Origin: Paenibacillus peoriae KCTC 3763
Lineage (GTDB): Bacteria > Bacillota > Bacilli > Paenibacillales > Paenibacillaceae
Reading direction: 5' to 3'
Assembly (NCBI RefSeq): GCF_000236805.1
Contig: NZ_AGFX01000041.1
Span: 372,001 to 436,000, forward strand
DNA: 64,000 nucleotides
Shown here in pieces: positions 17,581-25,900 of the stretch. Positions within the stretch are counted from its first letter, which is position 1. Every line of letters starts with the position of its first letter. The notes beneath the pieces were generated by a model. It had not been told where the DNA came from. It saw nothing but the letters and a program-made list of their open reading frames with translations, and searched no databases. The position numbers and the translations under genes are program-made.

Positions 17581-19446
17581 CTACACTTCATTCTTGTGGA
17601 TACCAGGAAAATCCAGCTGATCCAGCTTGGCACGAATGCGTCTGATTTCGCTCAGATGCTCATCATGCTCATCCATCATCCCCGTCATTCCCATCAGCTC
17701 CGTAAGACGCAGCTGTAATCGCAGACGCTCCTCTCGCTGCTCCTGATCCTCCGGCTCCCGTTGACGGCTTTGCTCGTCTTCTTGCTTTTCGTCGGCTGTT
17801 CCCTCATAGATCTCATATCCGCCTCCCGGCTTCAGATCGAGCAATCGGGTTGCCGTGCGCCGCACCAGCTCCCGGTCATGCGAGACAAGCACCAGCGCCC
17901 CGTCATAGCTGCGCAAAGAATCCTCGACAATCTCACGGGTTTCAATATCAAAGTAATTTGTCGGCTCATCCAGCACCAGCAGATTGGCTCCACTAAAGTA
18001 CAAGCGTAGAAAGGCTACCCTGCATTTCTCCCCCATACTGAGCATCCCAATCCTTTTGAACACGTCCTCTCTGGCAAAAAGAAAGCAGCCCAGCACCGTT
18101 CTCGCCTCTGTCTGTGTCATTGTCGGGAGGGAAAGCAGGCTGTCCAGCAATGTTTGATCCTCCGGAAGCTGCTCCAGCTCCTGTGAGAAATATCCGATCT
18201 TCAACTGTGGATTAGCTGTAATTTTTCCAGTCTGCGGCTCCAACTGACCTGTTAATAACCGAAGCAGCGTGGACTTGCCAATTCCATTAGGTCCCCGAAC
18301 TGCCAGACGCTCCCCGCGTGCCACGTTCAGATTAAGCTCCTTCACGATGACACGGTCGCCGTAGCTAAAGTCAACCTGCTCAGCACGCAGCGAATATTTA
18401 GCCTGAAACCCGCTATCACTTAATTTCATATGCAGAGACGGAGCTTCACGCGGCTTATCTACACGATTGGCTTCCAACCGCTCCAGTTCCTTCTCCTTCG
18501 CATGATAACGGGAAATATTCTTATTAGCCTTGGCCTTATAAAAGCTTTGCGTAACGGCCATCTCAACCCTGGAGGCAGCACGATGTGCTCGATTAAACCA
18601 CTCATTGTAATTTCGAATCGTTTCCTCCAGCGCCTGTCTCGCCAACTCCTGCTTCCGATAGCTGGCTTCCTGCTCTCGCAGTTCCCGCTCCTTTTGCGCC
18701 TTATACTCCTTATAGCCGCCTTTATAGCGCTCAATACCCGTGGATGTCAGCTCAACTATGCTCGTAGCCACCCGATCCAGAAAGGCTCTGTCATGCGATA
18801 CAAACAGCAGCGTTCCATGATACGTGGACAGCCACTGCTCCAGCCAAAGCAAGCTTTCGGCATCTAAATGGTTGGTCGGCTCATCCAGCACCAGCAGCTT
18901 CGGTTGACTGACCATCAGCCCGGCCAACCGCACTCTCGTCTTTTGCCCGCCACTCAGGTCACCATAGGCAATAGACCACGTCTCCGCAGGCATTCCCATT
19001 CGGGTTAGCGCCTTTTCGACCTCAGACTCCCAGGCAAAGCCTTGCAGGCGTTCGTATTCATCCATCAGCTCACCATAACGCTCCAGATGAACCTCTGTAT
19101 CCTTCCCAGCATCGGCCAGCTCAGCTTCCAGCTGTCCCAACGCTTGCTTGAGACGCCAGTGCTGAGGGCTAGCCTGTTGTGCGGCCTCCAGTGCGGTTCG
19201 AGACAAATTCACTGTATCCTGCTGCTTTAGCCAGCCCCGCTCTTCCAGCGGCAAATCATGCTCTACTTGACCAGAGGTTGGCGCTTCATCTCCCAGTAAT
19301 ATTCGTAATAGCGTCGTTTTACCTGCTCCATTTCTTCCAAACAGCGCGAGCCGTTCTCCTTCTGTCACATCCATCGACACATGCTCAAACAAAGAGGTTC
19401 CGTTCCATTCCTTTATTACATTGCGAACACGCAAAATGGTTTTCAT
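17581..19446 (-). CDS. ABC-F family ATPase (ribosome-associated)
   Basis: A 621-residue protein with two ATP-binding cassettes and no membrane segments, the ABC-F design. Cassette 1 has Walker A GRNGAGKTTLL, signature DLSGGQKTRVRLAGL and Walker B KLLVLDEPTNHLDAESL. The inter-domain linker (RAHRAASRVEMAVTQSFYK to about residue 300) inserts between them, and cassette 2 has GPNGIGKSTLL, signature MLSMGEKCRVAFLRLY and LLVLDEPTNYFDIET. ABC-F proteins act at the ribosomal E site and either aid translation or displace bound antibiotics. The start at MKTILRVRN has AAAGGA ten bases upstream; the open frame runs 63 codons further through a leader terminator and is spurious there. The leader terminator suggests antibiotic-inducible attenuation, as for several resistance-type ABC-F genes, but the class of this one is not certain. 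Confidence 0.85.
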   Translation of the reverse strand: MKTILRVRNVIKEWNGTSLFEHVSMDVTEGERLALFGRNGAGKTTLLRILLGDEAPTSGQVEHDLPLEERGWLKQQDTVNLSRTALEAAQQASPQHWRLKQALGQLEAELADAGKDTEVHLERYGELMDEYERLQGFAWESEVEKALTRMGMPAETWSIAYGDLSGGQKTRVRLAGLMVSQPKLLVLDEPTNHLDAESLLWLEQWLSTYHGTLLFVSHDRAFLDRVATSIVELTSTGIERYKGGYKEYKAQKERELREQEASYRKQELARQALEETIRNYNEWFNRAHRAASRVEMAVTQSFYKAKANKNISRYHAKEKELERLEANRVDKPREAPSLHMKLSDSGFQAKYSLRAEQVDFSYGDRVIVKELNLNVARGERLAVRGPNGIGKSTLLRLLTGQLEPQTGKITANPQLKIGYFSQELEQLPEDQTLLDSLLSLPTMTQTEARTVLGCFLFAREDVFKRIGMLSMGEKCRVAFLRLYFSGANLLVLDEPTNYFDIETREIVEDSLRSYDGALVLVSHDRELVRRTATRLLDLKPGGGYEIYEGTADEKQEDEQSRQREPEDQEQREERLRLQLRLTELMGMTGMMDEHDEHLSEIRRIRAKLDQLDFPGIHKNEV

Positions 19447-19491
19447 ACCACCATCATCCTTTCCCAGTCCGGTTTCCACACCGGAAGCAAT

Positions 19492-19518
19492 AAAAAAAGC
19501 CGCAGAGGGCTGCGGCTT
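19492..19518 (-). terminator. Leader terminator (candidate attenuator) of the ABC-F gene
   Basis: The stem AAGCCGCAG/CTGCGGCTT is followed on the minus strand by TTTTTTTATT, 50 bases before the ABC-F start codon and downstream of a candidate promoter at 19775-19803. An intrinsic terminator between promoter and gene is the layout of an attenuator. The segment CCGGTGTGGAAACCGG just after it could form a competing hairpin. Confidence 0.6.
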
Positions 19519-19555
19519 GCATACTAGGAATTCAGAATGACTGCTATGAATTGTT

Positions 19556-19768
19556 TCAGAACATACGCTTATACTCAAATAAAACCATGAACGAATTAAA
19601 CGACTCCCGTTCCGGAATAAACGTATACGTCCCAACTCTCATTTCAGACACACTTCTCCCCGTTGCAGCTTGCAGCCGCCTGCCAGTAACTGTGCAGTTG
19701 AATGGGAAAATCAGTGTGCTTACTTCATCGGACGTATGGTTACCTTCCTTTTCATGGGATACTTGCAT
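19556..19768 (-). CDS. Possible leader ORF upstream of the ABC-F gene
   Basis: A 70-codon open frame, MQVSHEKEGNHTSDEVST to FEYKRMF, between the candidate promoter and the attenuator hairpin. The ATG falls at the expected transcription start, so it would be leaderless; no ribosome binding site is visible. An internal ATG (MRVGTYTFIPERES, 28 codons) has GGGGAG 13 bases upstream and might instead be the translated leader peptide. No homologue is recognised. An overlapping open frame exists on the other strand. Treat as tentative. Confidence 0.28.
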   Translation of the reverse strand: MQVSHEKEGNHTSDEVSTLIFPFNCTVTGRRLQAATGRSVSEMRVGTYTFIPERESFNSFMVLFEYKRMF

Positions 19769-19774
19769 GCAGTC

Positions 19775-19803
19775 AGTATAACAGATCCAATCGCATTTGC
19801 AAA
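19775..19803 (-). promoter_or_regulatory. Candidate promoter of the ABC-F leader
   Basis: TTTGCA, a 17-base spacer and TATACT on the minus strand. The -35 lies within a perfect palindrome, ATTTGCAAAT (19795-19804). It would give a leader of about 320 bases before the ABC-F start. Confidence 0.5.
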
Positions 19804-19814
19804 TAAAGTCCGGA

Positions 19815-20855
19815 TTATTTTCCAAATACCAAGGTTGTATTAGACGAACCGGCATATTTAGTTACAAACTCTTTGGTATATTCAGGAGTTTGAACCTGAT
19901 AGCTATAGTTCTTGCCGGGATTCCAGCTGGTTACACGCGATTTCTGGTTTTTGATGGCAGGAAAACTCCCCACGTCTTTAAACTCGCCATTGGCTTTATC
20001 GTCAAGAATACCACCCTTTTCACTACCTTTGCCAAAGTAGTTGTACTCGGAATAAATTCTTGCATTCGTAGCTATCGTGTAAGCCAGTTGGAAGTTATTA
20101 ATATAGTTATTTTTAACATGGAAATATCCATATCTCATAAGCCCTGGGCCACGGACAAGCAAGTTTTCAAAATAATTATTGGCAATTGTAATATGGGGCA
20201 TACCATCATAATTTTTATTACCGTCATCAGGATAACCCAGAATGAGACCATATTTATGATTAGCAAACTTTGAATTACTGATGGTTACATAATCAGCCGA
20301 TTGTCCTACATACAAAAGCTTGTCCAAATCTGAACCATTCGGATTATAATTGTGACCCGAAAAGGTAACGTGATCAATCCAATAGTTGGTCCCGGCAGTA
20401 AGATATAATTGAATGTCATCGTTACCGTTAATATTCGCACTGTGCTCAAAAGTTAAGTTTTGAAAAATTACATTTCCTGAATTAGCGGTTGTTTTCAAGT
20501 GGATATTTACCAGCTTGTTTTGAGCGTAAGACCCAATAAGCGATTTGTTGGAGCCAATATTGACGACGGTTTTAGATGAAGCTGAAATATTCCTTTCAAT
20601 CACCAAAATTTTTGGAGTGGAATCCCCTAACTGTTTTTTCAAATCGTTTAGATTGTTGATAAAGACAACCTGTCCATTCTTGCCCCCGGTTGTACTGGGC
20701 TTGGAAGCCCCATTTTCATTTTTAGCCTGTCCGGCAAAGCCAGTCAATCCGTTCGTTGACGTATTCGGAAAGTCAGCAGCAGCGAACGTAGAGCTTACCG
20801 GAAAGGTAAAAAGCACAAACGTTAAGGCTAAAAAAAGATAAGAAATTTTCCTCAT
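19815..20855 (-). CDS. Secreted polysaccharide lyase family 1 (pectin/pectate lyase-like)
   Basis: A 346-residue exported protein with a Sec signal peptide ([20 protein letters not shown], cleavage likely after STFAA). The mature part has the right-handed beta-helix pattern of family PL1: [39 protein letters not shown] (the vWiDH motif), [20 protein letters not shown] and the catalytic-Arg region [17 protein letters not shown], matching RxPxxR. Pectate and pectin lyases cleave homogalacturonan by beta-elimination. In classic pectate lyases the segment aligned with [16 protein letters not shown] carries DxKR-like calcium ligands; here it does not, which points to a calcium-independent pectin lyase-type site or a different substrate. 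The ATG was chosen 11 bases after AAGGA; a GTG three codons upstream is possible. Single gene. Confidence 0.82.
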   Translation of the reverse strand: MRKISYLFLALTFVLFTFPVSSTFAAADFPNTSTNGLTGFAGQAKNENGASKPSTTGGKNGQVVFINNLNDLKKQLGDSTPKILVIERNISASSKTVVNIGSNKSLIGSYAQNKLVNIHLKTTANSGNVIFQNLTFEHSANINGNDDIQLYLTAGTNYWIDHVTFSGHNYNPNGSDLDKLLYVGQSADYVTISNSKFANHKYGLILGYPDDGNKNYDGMPHITIANNYFENLLVRGPGLMRYGYFHVKNNYINNFQLAYTIATNARIYSEYNYFGKGSEKGGILDDKANGEFKDVGSFPAIKNQKSRVTSWNPGKNYSYQVQTPEYTKEFVTKYAGSSNTTLVFGK

Positions 20856-21080
20856 TACAGTCACACCATCCTTTTTTATATTATATTCCATTAATGTTAT
20901 TATATTTATTTTTTTGAAAATGGTAAATAGTTCTTTCTATCTGTTTATTTATAGCATATATGCGAAATATTTGGATTTTTATTTGTATAACACTGTAAAA
21001 TAGTTCATAAGAACGCAAAAAAAGCCAGGATGCCCAATGACCCCTAGCTAAAATGTGTCCATCTAATTACAAACAAAATA

Positions 21081-21106
21081 AAAAACCCTTGCTTCACAAG
21101 GGTTTC
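21081..21106 (-). terminator. Intrinsic terminator of tRNA-Gly
   Basis: The stem AAACCCTT/AAGGGTTT with a 7-base loop is followed by TTTTTTATTTT on the minus strand, 20 bases past the tRNA 3' end. Confidence 0.85.
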
Positions 21107-21125
21107 TAGTAATCTTAAAGCAGAA

Positions 21126-21196
21126 AGCGGGTGATGGGAATCGAACCCACGCTATCAGCTTGGAAGGCTGAAGTTCTACCATTGAACTACACCCGC
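21126..21196 (-). tRNA. tRNA-Gly (TCC anticodon)
   Basis: The minus strand folds as a 71-base cloverleaf: acceptor GCGGGTG/CACCCGC with T as discriminator, D-arm around GTTCAATGGTAGAAC, anticodon loop CTTCCAA (anticodon TCC, reads GGA/GGG) and T-arm GGGTTCGATTCCC. CCA is not encoded. It has its own promoter and terminator. Confidence 0.95.
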
Positions 21197-21217
21197 ATTT
21201 TAAAATATCTCAATTCT

Positions 21218-21245
21218 AATGTAGACACGCTCAAGCTATTGTCAA
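21218..21245 (-). promoter_or_regulatory. Promoter of tRNA-Gly
   Basis: A consensus TTGACA, a 16-base spacer and TACATT on the minus strand, with the -10 about 20 bases before the tRNA 5' end. This accounts for part of the gene-free stretch 21197-21302. Confidence 0.7.
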
Positions 21246-21302
21246 ACAGCTGAATCAGGATGTTATATAGTATAACTCACCCGTTTGCAAAATGCAAGTA
21301 AA

Positions 21303-23444
21303 CTACATACTATCCTGAGACAGCCAATTCATAGGCTCGCGTAAAAATAATTTTTCAAAAGCTTCTGCCGGAATAGGACGACTAAAGTAATACCCCTGCC
21401 CTTCATGACATTCCTGGGCCTGCAAAAAATGAAGCTGTTCTTCATTTTCTACGCCTTCTGCCGTAACCTTCAGTTTCAAATGATGAGCCATGGAAGCAAT
21501 GGTAGATACGATGGCCGCATTTTTGCTGTCGACCAGTACCTCATTTACAAAGGAACGATCAATTTTAAGACGATCAATCGGAAGGTTTTTCAAATAATGC
21601 AACGAGCTGTAGCCTGTACCAAAATCATCGATACTGATTGCAACCCCGATCGCCTTTATTTTTTTCAACTGTTCAAAGGCCCGATCCTTGTCAAAGGTCA
21701 TACTCTCGGTAATCTCCAGCTCCAGATAGCATGGTTCCAATTCTGTATAGGCCAAAATACCCTGAATGACATCCACCAGTTTTTTTTGCTGAAATTGGCG
21801 CATGGATAAATTGACCGATATCGGAATCGGTTGATACCCGGCCTCCTGCCAGCGCTTGTTTTGCAGACATGCCTCCCGTAGCACCCACTCTCCCAGCGGC
21901 ACGATCAGACCGCTTTCTTCGGCTACCGAAATAAAATCTCCCGGCATCACCATCCCACGCTGGGGATGATTCCAACGGACTAGTGCCTCTAAACTGGTTA
22001 ACTCACCGCTTTGCAGGTGAATACGCGGTTGATACACCAATGAAAATTCTTCATTTTCAAGCGCGCGCCGCAGATCATTTTCCAATTGGAGTCTTTCATG
22101 CGCCCGCATCTGCATCACACTGGTATACCGCTGAAAATTCACTCCTTGCTCCTTGGCACTATGAACAGCAGTATCCGCATTCTGAATGAGTTGCTCGCTC
22201 TGATCCGCATCTAATGGGTACAAAGCTATACCTACGCTCACCATTACATGATAAGACTCTCCATTAATAGGAAAAGGCTGATCGAACAGCTTCACCATAT
22301 CATCAATCCGATTTCTCATGGCCCCCATATCTTCGTACCCTGTTAGAAGAAATGCAAATTCATCTCCACCCATGCTGAAGACCTCTTCCCCCTCATGGCT
22401 AAAATGCCCCAGACGTTCGCCTACCGCATACAGCAGATAGTTGCCTGCCATATGTCCAAGCGAATCATTAATCGTTTTGAAACGATCTATATTCAGCACT
22501 AAAAGCGCTACTGTCTCATCAGGCTTCAATGAATCACGCAGCATTTTATCCAGACGTTGGGACAGCCGGCGACGGTTAGGAAGTCCTGTTATATCGTCAG
22601 TATAGGCAATCAAATTAAATTCAGATTCTGCAGCCTGCTTTTCCCGGTAGGGAACGAGAACCATTTGCCGGACCAAACCGCTCAGTAGAATATAAAACGC
22701 CATCGTATTGCTTAAAAACCCCATAAGGTGATTAACATCACTCATTCGCTCAGAAGACATATAGAACAGCTGACTCACAACACAAAGCCCAGTCCCGCGA
22801 ATAATAAGCAGCATGCCATGTTCCTCCGGGTGAAATTCACGATATCTTCGCACCCCGAAGACAATAGTAGACACGAGCAGAAATATGATAGCCAGATTCA
22901 AGATCCATCCGAGAGCGTCCGCTTCATGTCTTATACGAAGATCCGGTAATCTTGCACCATAAACCTTAATAACCCCCAGGATGAGCAAAGTACAGCCTAT
23001 ACCTACCCACAAAGCAACAGTCTTGTATCCAGGCTTCATTTTTCTATAGGGGAGCAAACAAATGATTAAGAACATAGCAGCAGTAAAAGCTCGATTCACA
23101 AACAAAAGCCATAACGAAATACTCGAAGACAAAGCAAAGTCGGTCAGGCTTAGGAAACTAACCGAAACGATATGAACAAGGTAAAGCAGACCAACCACTA
23201 GAAATGTCGGCGCAATAAAAAGTCTCTGCAAGGATAACTGCTCTAGCAGAACGGACCAGGACTGATAAAAAATAGAAAAACAAATCGCAGCGCAGGCAAA
23301 TCCTATAACCGGATATACCAAGAAAAAAACATTATGAGAGTATAACTTATTCAAAGTTACATGAAATAACTGAACCAAGACAAACAAACCTATCGCAGCA
23401 ACGCCGATACCTACCGTTTTCTTTACTTCCAGTCGTATACTCAT
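21303..23444 (-). CDS. Membrane-bound GGDEF-EAL protein (c-di-GMP turnover)
   Basis: A 713-residue protein. About residues 10-265 form roughly eight membrane helices (GIGVAAIGLFVLVQLF onward), then a GGDEF domain (TDDITGLPNRRRLSQRLD; active site SMGGDEFAFLL) and a C-terminal EAL domain (LTSLEALVRWNHP, ELEITESM, IDDFGTGYSSLHYL, LKIDRSFV). GGDEF makes c-di-GMP from two GTP; EAL hydrolyses it to pGpG. Both catalytic signatures are intact, so either or both activities are possible; a clear RxxD inhibitory site before GGDEF is not seen. The membrane part probably senses a signal. The start is an ATG closely preceded by GAGG. Single gene, just upstream of tRNA-Gly and transcribed the same way. Confidence 0.9.
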   Translation of the reverse strand: MSIRLEVKKTVGIGVAAIGLFVLVQLFHVTLNKLYSHNVFFLVYPVIGFACAAICFSIFYQSWSVLLEQLSLQRLFIAPTFLVVGLLYLVHIVSVSFLSLTDFALSSSISLWLLFVNRAFTAAMFLIICLLPYRKMKPGYKTVALWVGIGCTLLILGVIKVYGARLPDLRIRHEADALGWILNLAIIFLLVSTIVFGVRRYREFHPEEHGMLLIIRGTGLCVVSQLFYMSSERMSDVNHLMGFLSNTMAFYILLSGLVRQMVLVPYREKQAAESEFNLIAYTDDITGLPNRRRLSQRLDKMLRDSLKPDETVALLVLNIDRFKTINDSLGHMAGNYLLYAVGERLGHFSHEGEEVFSMGGDEFAFLLTGYEDMGAMRNRIDDMVKLFDQPFPINGESYHVMVSVGIALYPLDADQSEQLIQNADTAVHSAKEQGVNFQRYTSVMQMRAHERLQLENDLRRALENEEFSLVYQPRIHLQSGELTSLEALVRWNHPQRGMVMPGDFISVAEESGLIVPLGEWVLREACLQNKRWQEAGYQPIPISVNLSMRQFQQKKLVDVIQGILAYTELEPCYLELEITESMTFDKDRAFEQLKKIKAIGVAISIDDFGTGYSSLHYLKNLPIDRLKIDRSFVNEVLVDSKNAAIVSTIASMAHHLKLKVTAEGVENEEQLHFLQAQECHEGQGYYFSRPIPAEAFEKLFLREPMNWLSQDSM

Positions 23445-23783
23445 CCAGCCTCTTCAGCCCCCTGCATATCGGAGATTCCGATCTCTAAGACGTTTGACAG
23501 CTTTGGAAGCCGTTGTTTAAGTCTATAGTCTCAAAAATAATGTTGTATTCTGGTATATAATAGCATTTAATCGGTGAAAGGTGAATCTTTTTTTAGTCTT
23601 ATATTCACGAATTCATTTTCGCATTCACGCAAAAAAAAGAGCTTACAGCCTCAAAAAAGCGCATGATCTCTTCAGATCATGCGCTCCAACCGACCTTTTT
23701 CAACTAAGTGATACCTATGCTCCAACGCTGCACAACGCAAAAGAGATTGCACACAGCATTCCTTTGCGAAAAACTGTGCATTT
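23445..23783. other. Intergenic region between the kinase and GGDEF-EAL genes
   Basis: 339 bases without a gene. It contains the kinase terminator at 23653-23685. The rest is AT-rich and should include the promoter of the GGDEF-EAL gene, which I could not place with confidence. Confidence 0.5.
23653..23685 (-). terminator. Intrinsic terminator of the PAS histidine kinase
   Basis: A perfect 12-bp stem (AGCGCATGATCT/AGATCATGCGCT, 4-base loop) is followed by six T residues on the minus strand, about 100 bases after the kinase stop codon. Confidence 0.85.
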
Positions 23784-24887
23784 TTAAACCACAGGAAGCG
23801 TGATTTTAAATTGTGTCCCCATTCCATGCTTGCTGTCTACATGAATAAAGCCTCCATGATTTTTGATAATTCGATAGCTCACAGCCAATCCAAGACCTGT
23901 TCCACTTTCTTTTGTTGTAAAGAAAGGATCGAATAAACGCGACAATGTATTGTGATCCATACCCAATCCGTTGTCTTCAATACAAATGTGGACATAGGAG
24001 CCCTCAAGCACTGTATGGATATCAATACATCCCTCTCGTTCCCCGCCGATGCCTTCAATGGCATCCATCGCATTTTTAATCATGTTGAGAATAACCTGCT
24101 TAATCTGCTTTACATCAATGGAAACCTTCATGAGCTCGTCATTTTCATCCAGTGCGATCTGGCAGCCCTTCATCAATGCCTCGCTTTCTGTCAGCATCAC
24201 AACCTCTTTCAGCAATCCCATCACAGATACAGCCGTTTTTTGCGGAGCCGAAGGCTTGGACGAATTCAAAAATTCGTAAATAATGTCGTTCGCACGATCA
24301 ATTTCGGTTAAAATAATGCGGGCATACTCATCCCTGCCCAACTCCATCAAATGAGGTCGAAGCAATTGAATAAAACCCCGGATGGCAGTAAGCGGATTAC
24401 GGATTTCATGGGCTATGGAAGCAGAGATTCGTCCCAGCATCGCCAGTTTGTCATTTTGGTATGCCGTTTGCTCAATCTGCTTGTAATCCGACACATCTTT
24501 GACGCTAAACAAAAAATCGCCATCCATCTGATCCCCGTAGGTCACTGTCATCAACCAATGCCGACCATACTCATCAATCAACTCATGATAGCGCTTTCTA
24601 TGAAAGATAGTTTCTTTATAGATCCGCATGATTTTCTTCTTCTTAAACCGACTTAACTCAGGAAGATGCAAGATCTGCATCAGGTTGCGACCCGTCAGCA
24701 AACTACGTGGTAATTCCAGCAATTTCGCCATTTGCACGTTAATAAAGCTCAGTACCCCGTCACTGTCAAACAGCATGATACCACTATCCAGGTTCTCCAG
24801 CACATTTTCATACTTGTTATTGGCGATCTGTGTGGGAGGACAAGCTCCCACGGTATCAAGCAAGGCTTCTTGGAATTCACTGATCAT
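23784..24887 (-). CDS. PAS-domain sensor histidine kinase (sporulation-kinase-like)
   Basis: A 367-residue soluble kinase with no membrane segment. A PAS domain (about 25-135: VLENLDSGIMLFDSDGVLSF, FSVKDVSDYKQIEQ) precedes the HisKA domain with the phosphoacceptor in SIAHEIRNPLTAIRGFIQLL, then HATPase: N-box KQVILNMIKNAMDAIEG, G1 HICIEDNGLGMD, F-box PFFTTKESGTGLGLAVSYRI. The layout resembles the KinA-E group that feeds the sporulation phosphorelay. No response regulator gene is adjacent, which fits such orphan kinases. A promoter with a Spo0A-type box about 200 bases upstream supports a phosphorelay role. The partner remains inferred. Confidence 0.85.
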   Translation of the reverse strand: MISEFQEALLDTVGACPPTQIANNKYENVLENLDSGIMLFDSDGVLSFINVQMAKLLELPRSLLTGRNLMQILHLPELSRFKKKKIMRIYKETIFHRKRYHELIDEYGRHWLMTVTYGDQMDGDFLFSVKDVSDYKQIEQTAYQNDKLAMLGRISASIAHEIRNPLTAIRGFIQLLRPHLMELGRDEYARIILTEIDRANDIIYEFLNSSKPSAPQKTAVSVMGLLKEVVMLTESEALMKGCQIALDENDELMKVSIDVKQIKQVILNMIKNAMDAIEGIGGEREGCIDIHTVLEGSYVHICIEDNGLGMDHNTLSRLFDPFFTTKESGTGLGLAVSYRIIKNHGGFIHVDSKHGMGTQFKITLPVV

Positions 24888-25043
24888 GCCAGGCTTCCCC
24901 CTTGTTTCGGAATGATAAACTGGCCGTATCGGACGCGTAACATTCTTGAAGAAGAGAAAGACAATCTATCGACTACCCTTCAATGGTGTAGAAAACAGAT
25001 TCACAAAATTCCGACCAACTCTTTCCAATTTGAGTCTTATTTC

Positions 25044-25090
25044 ATGATAGACAAGATCAAGGATTCGAGTCAATCGGAAAAAGTGTCGAA
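25044..25090 (-). promoter_or_regulatory. Promoter and Spo0A-type box upstream of the histidine kinase
   Basis: On the minus strand TTGACT, an 18-base spacer and TATCAT form a SigA-type promoter. An exact Spo0A box core (TGTCGAA on the plus strand, 25084-25090) sits 10 bases upstream of the -35. It lies in the 338-base gap 24888-25225, otherwise without recognisable features apart from the inverted repeat at its right end. Confidence 0.5.
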
Positions 25091-25172
25091 TCCATACTTT
25101 TATCCTGTTTTCTTTCGTCATAATATCTGCGCAACATTACCAAAACGAAAGAATAAGTTAGGAATATGCACC

Positions 25173-25221
25173 CTACACACCAAAGAAGCTCTCGAGAATT
25201 GAGAGCTTCTTTGGTGTGTAG
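25173..25221. repeat. Perfect 21-bp inverted repeat
   Basis: Two perfectly complementary 21-base arms (25173-25193 and 25201-25221) flank the loop GAGAATT. The core AAGAAGCTCTC/GAGAGCTTCTT looks like a terminator, but no T-run follows on either strand. It begins four bases past the stop codon of the Cys-motif gene on the right, so it probably ends that transcript. Confidence 0.7.
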
Positions 25222-25225
25222 GAAG

Positions 25226-25642
25226 TCAACTGCCGCTCTTATTATGTTGAAGCCGGGATCTTCTTTGGCTCATTACAGCCAGTCTTCTCTTAAGCTCTCC
25301 CTGCCATTTTTCATCATTCATCTGTTTGGCTACCATCAATAAATCAAGAGACATGTCAATTTGACGCTTCACAATTTCAAAGGCATCTTCACTCTCACGA
25401 TTTACACAGTTTTCAAATATCGTATCATCATCTTCCATGACATAATCCTGAAAATCAATCTCGCTTGCCCCATCTCCATGTGCATATTCAGCCAAAATTT
25501 CATATTCATTTTCGACTTTATAATGAACTTCAATGCGACGACATACCGGGCAAAACAGCAAAGGAACATTATGGACTTGGGTACGATAATGCTTCAGCGT
25601 TCCCTTGGTTCCTACCATGCTTGCTCCACAGCAATAACTCAT
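25226..25642 (-). CDS. Hypothetical protein with N-terminal Cys motifs
   Basis: A 138-residue soluble protein that I cannot assign. The N-terminus contains YCCGASM (residue ~3) and FCPVCRRIEVHYK (about 30-42), together enough Cys for a zinc ribbon. The middle is acidic (EIDFQDYVMEDDDTIFENC) and the C-terminus is a basic helical tail (KRRLAVMSQRRSRLQHNKSGS). GGAGG ten bases before the ATG is a good site. It is a single gene, ending at a perfect 21-bp inverted repeat. A small DNA- or RNA-binding or regulatory role would fit the composition but is not shown. Confidence 0.65.
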   Translation of the reverse strand: MSYCCGASMVGTKGTLKHYRTQVHNVPLLFCPVCRRIEVHYKVENEYEILAEYAHGDGASEIDFQDYVMEDDDTIFENCVNRESEDAFEIVKRQIDMSLDLLMVAKQMNDEKWQGELKRRLAVMSQRRSRLQHNKSGS

Positions 25643-25831
25643 CTGGGCTCAGCCTCCTCTGAACAAAACCTGTTCTGCGCCTTGTTATCTTCTACACTAC
25701 CTTATTCGCTTTCGTCTACCAAAATTCCTCCAGAACACAACAACATTTCCATAATTATTTGTTACTCACTCTGTACTACTCCATACAAACAAACTTACTC
25801 TAATATTTGTACTACATAACACAGGCAAGCA

Positions 25832-25868
25832 AGCCCCCAATATCGGCAAAAAAACCGTTTTGGGGGCT
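25832..25868 (-). terminator. Terminator-like hairpin after the peroxiredoxin gene
   Basis: The arms AGCCCCCA and TGGGGGCT flank a loop containing seven A residues (T on the transcript), 32 bases after the stop codon. The tract after the stem (TGCTTG) is only weakly T-rich. Confidence 0.6.
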
Positions 25869-25900
25869 CACTTGTTGAATATAAATTTGTGAATCTGATA

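Noticed and set aside
19551-19781. A 76-codon rightward frame opposite the ABC-F leader
   Set aside because: No ribosome binding site, and the leftward signals (promoter and terminator) explain the region better.
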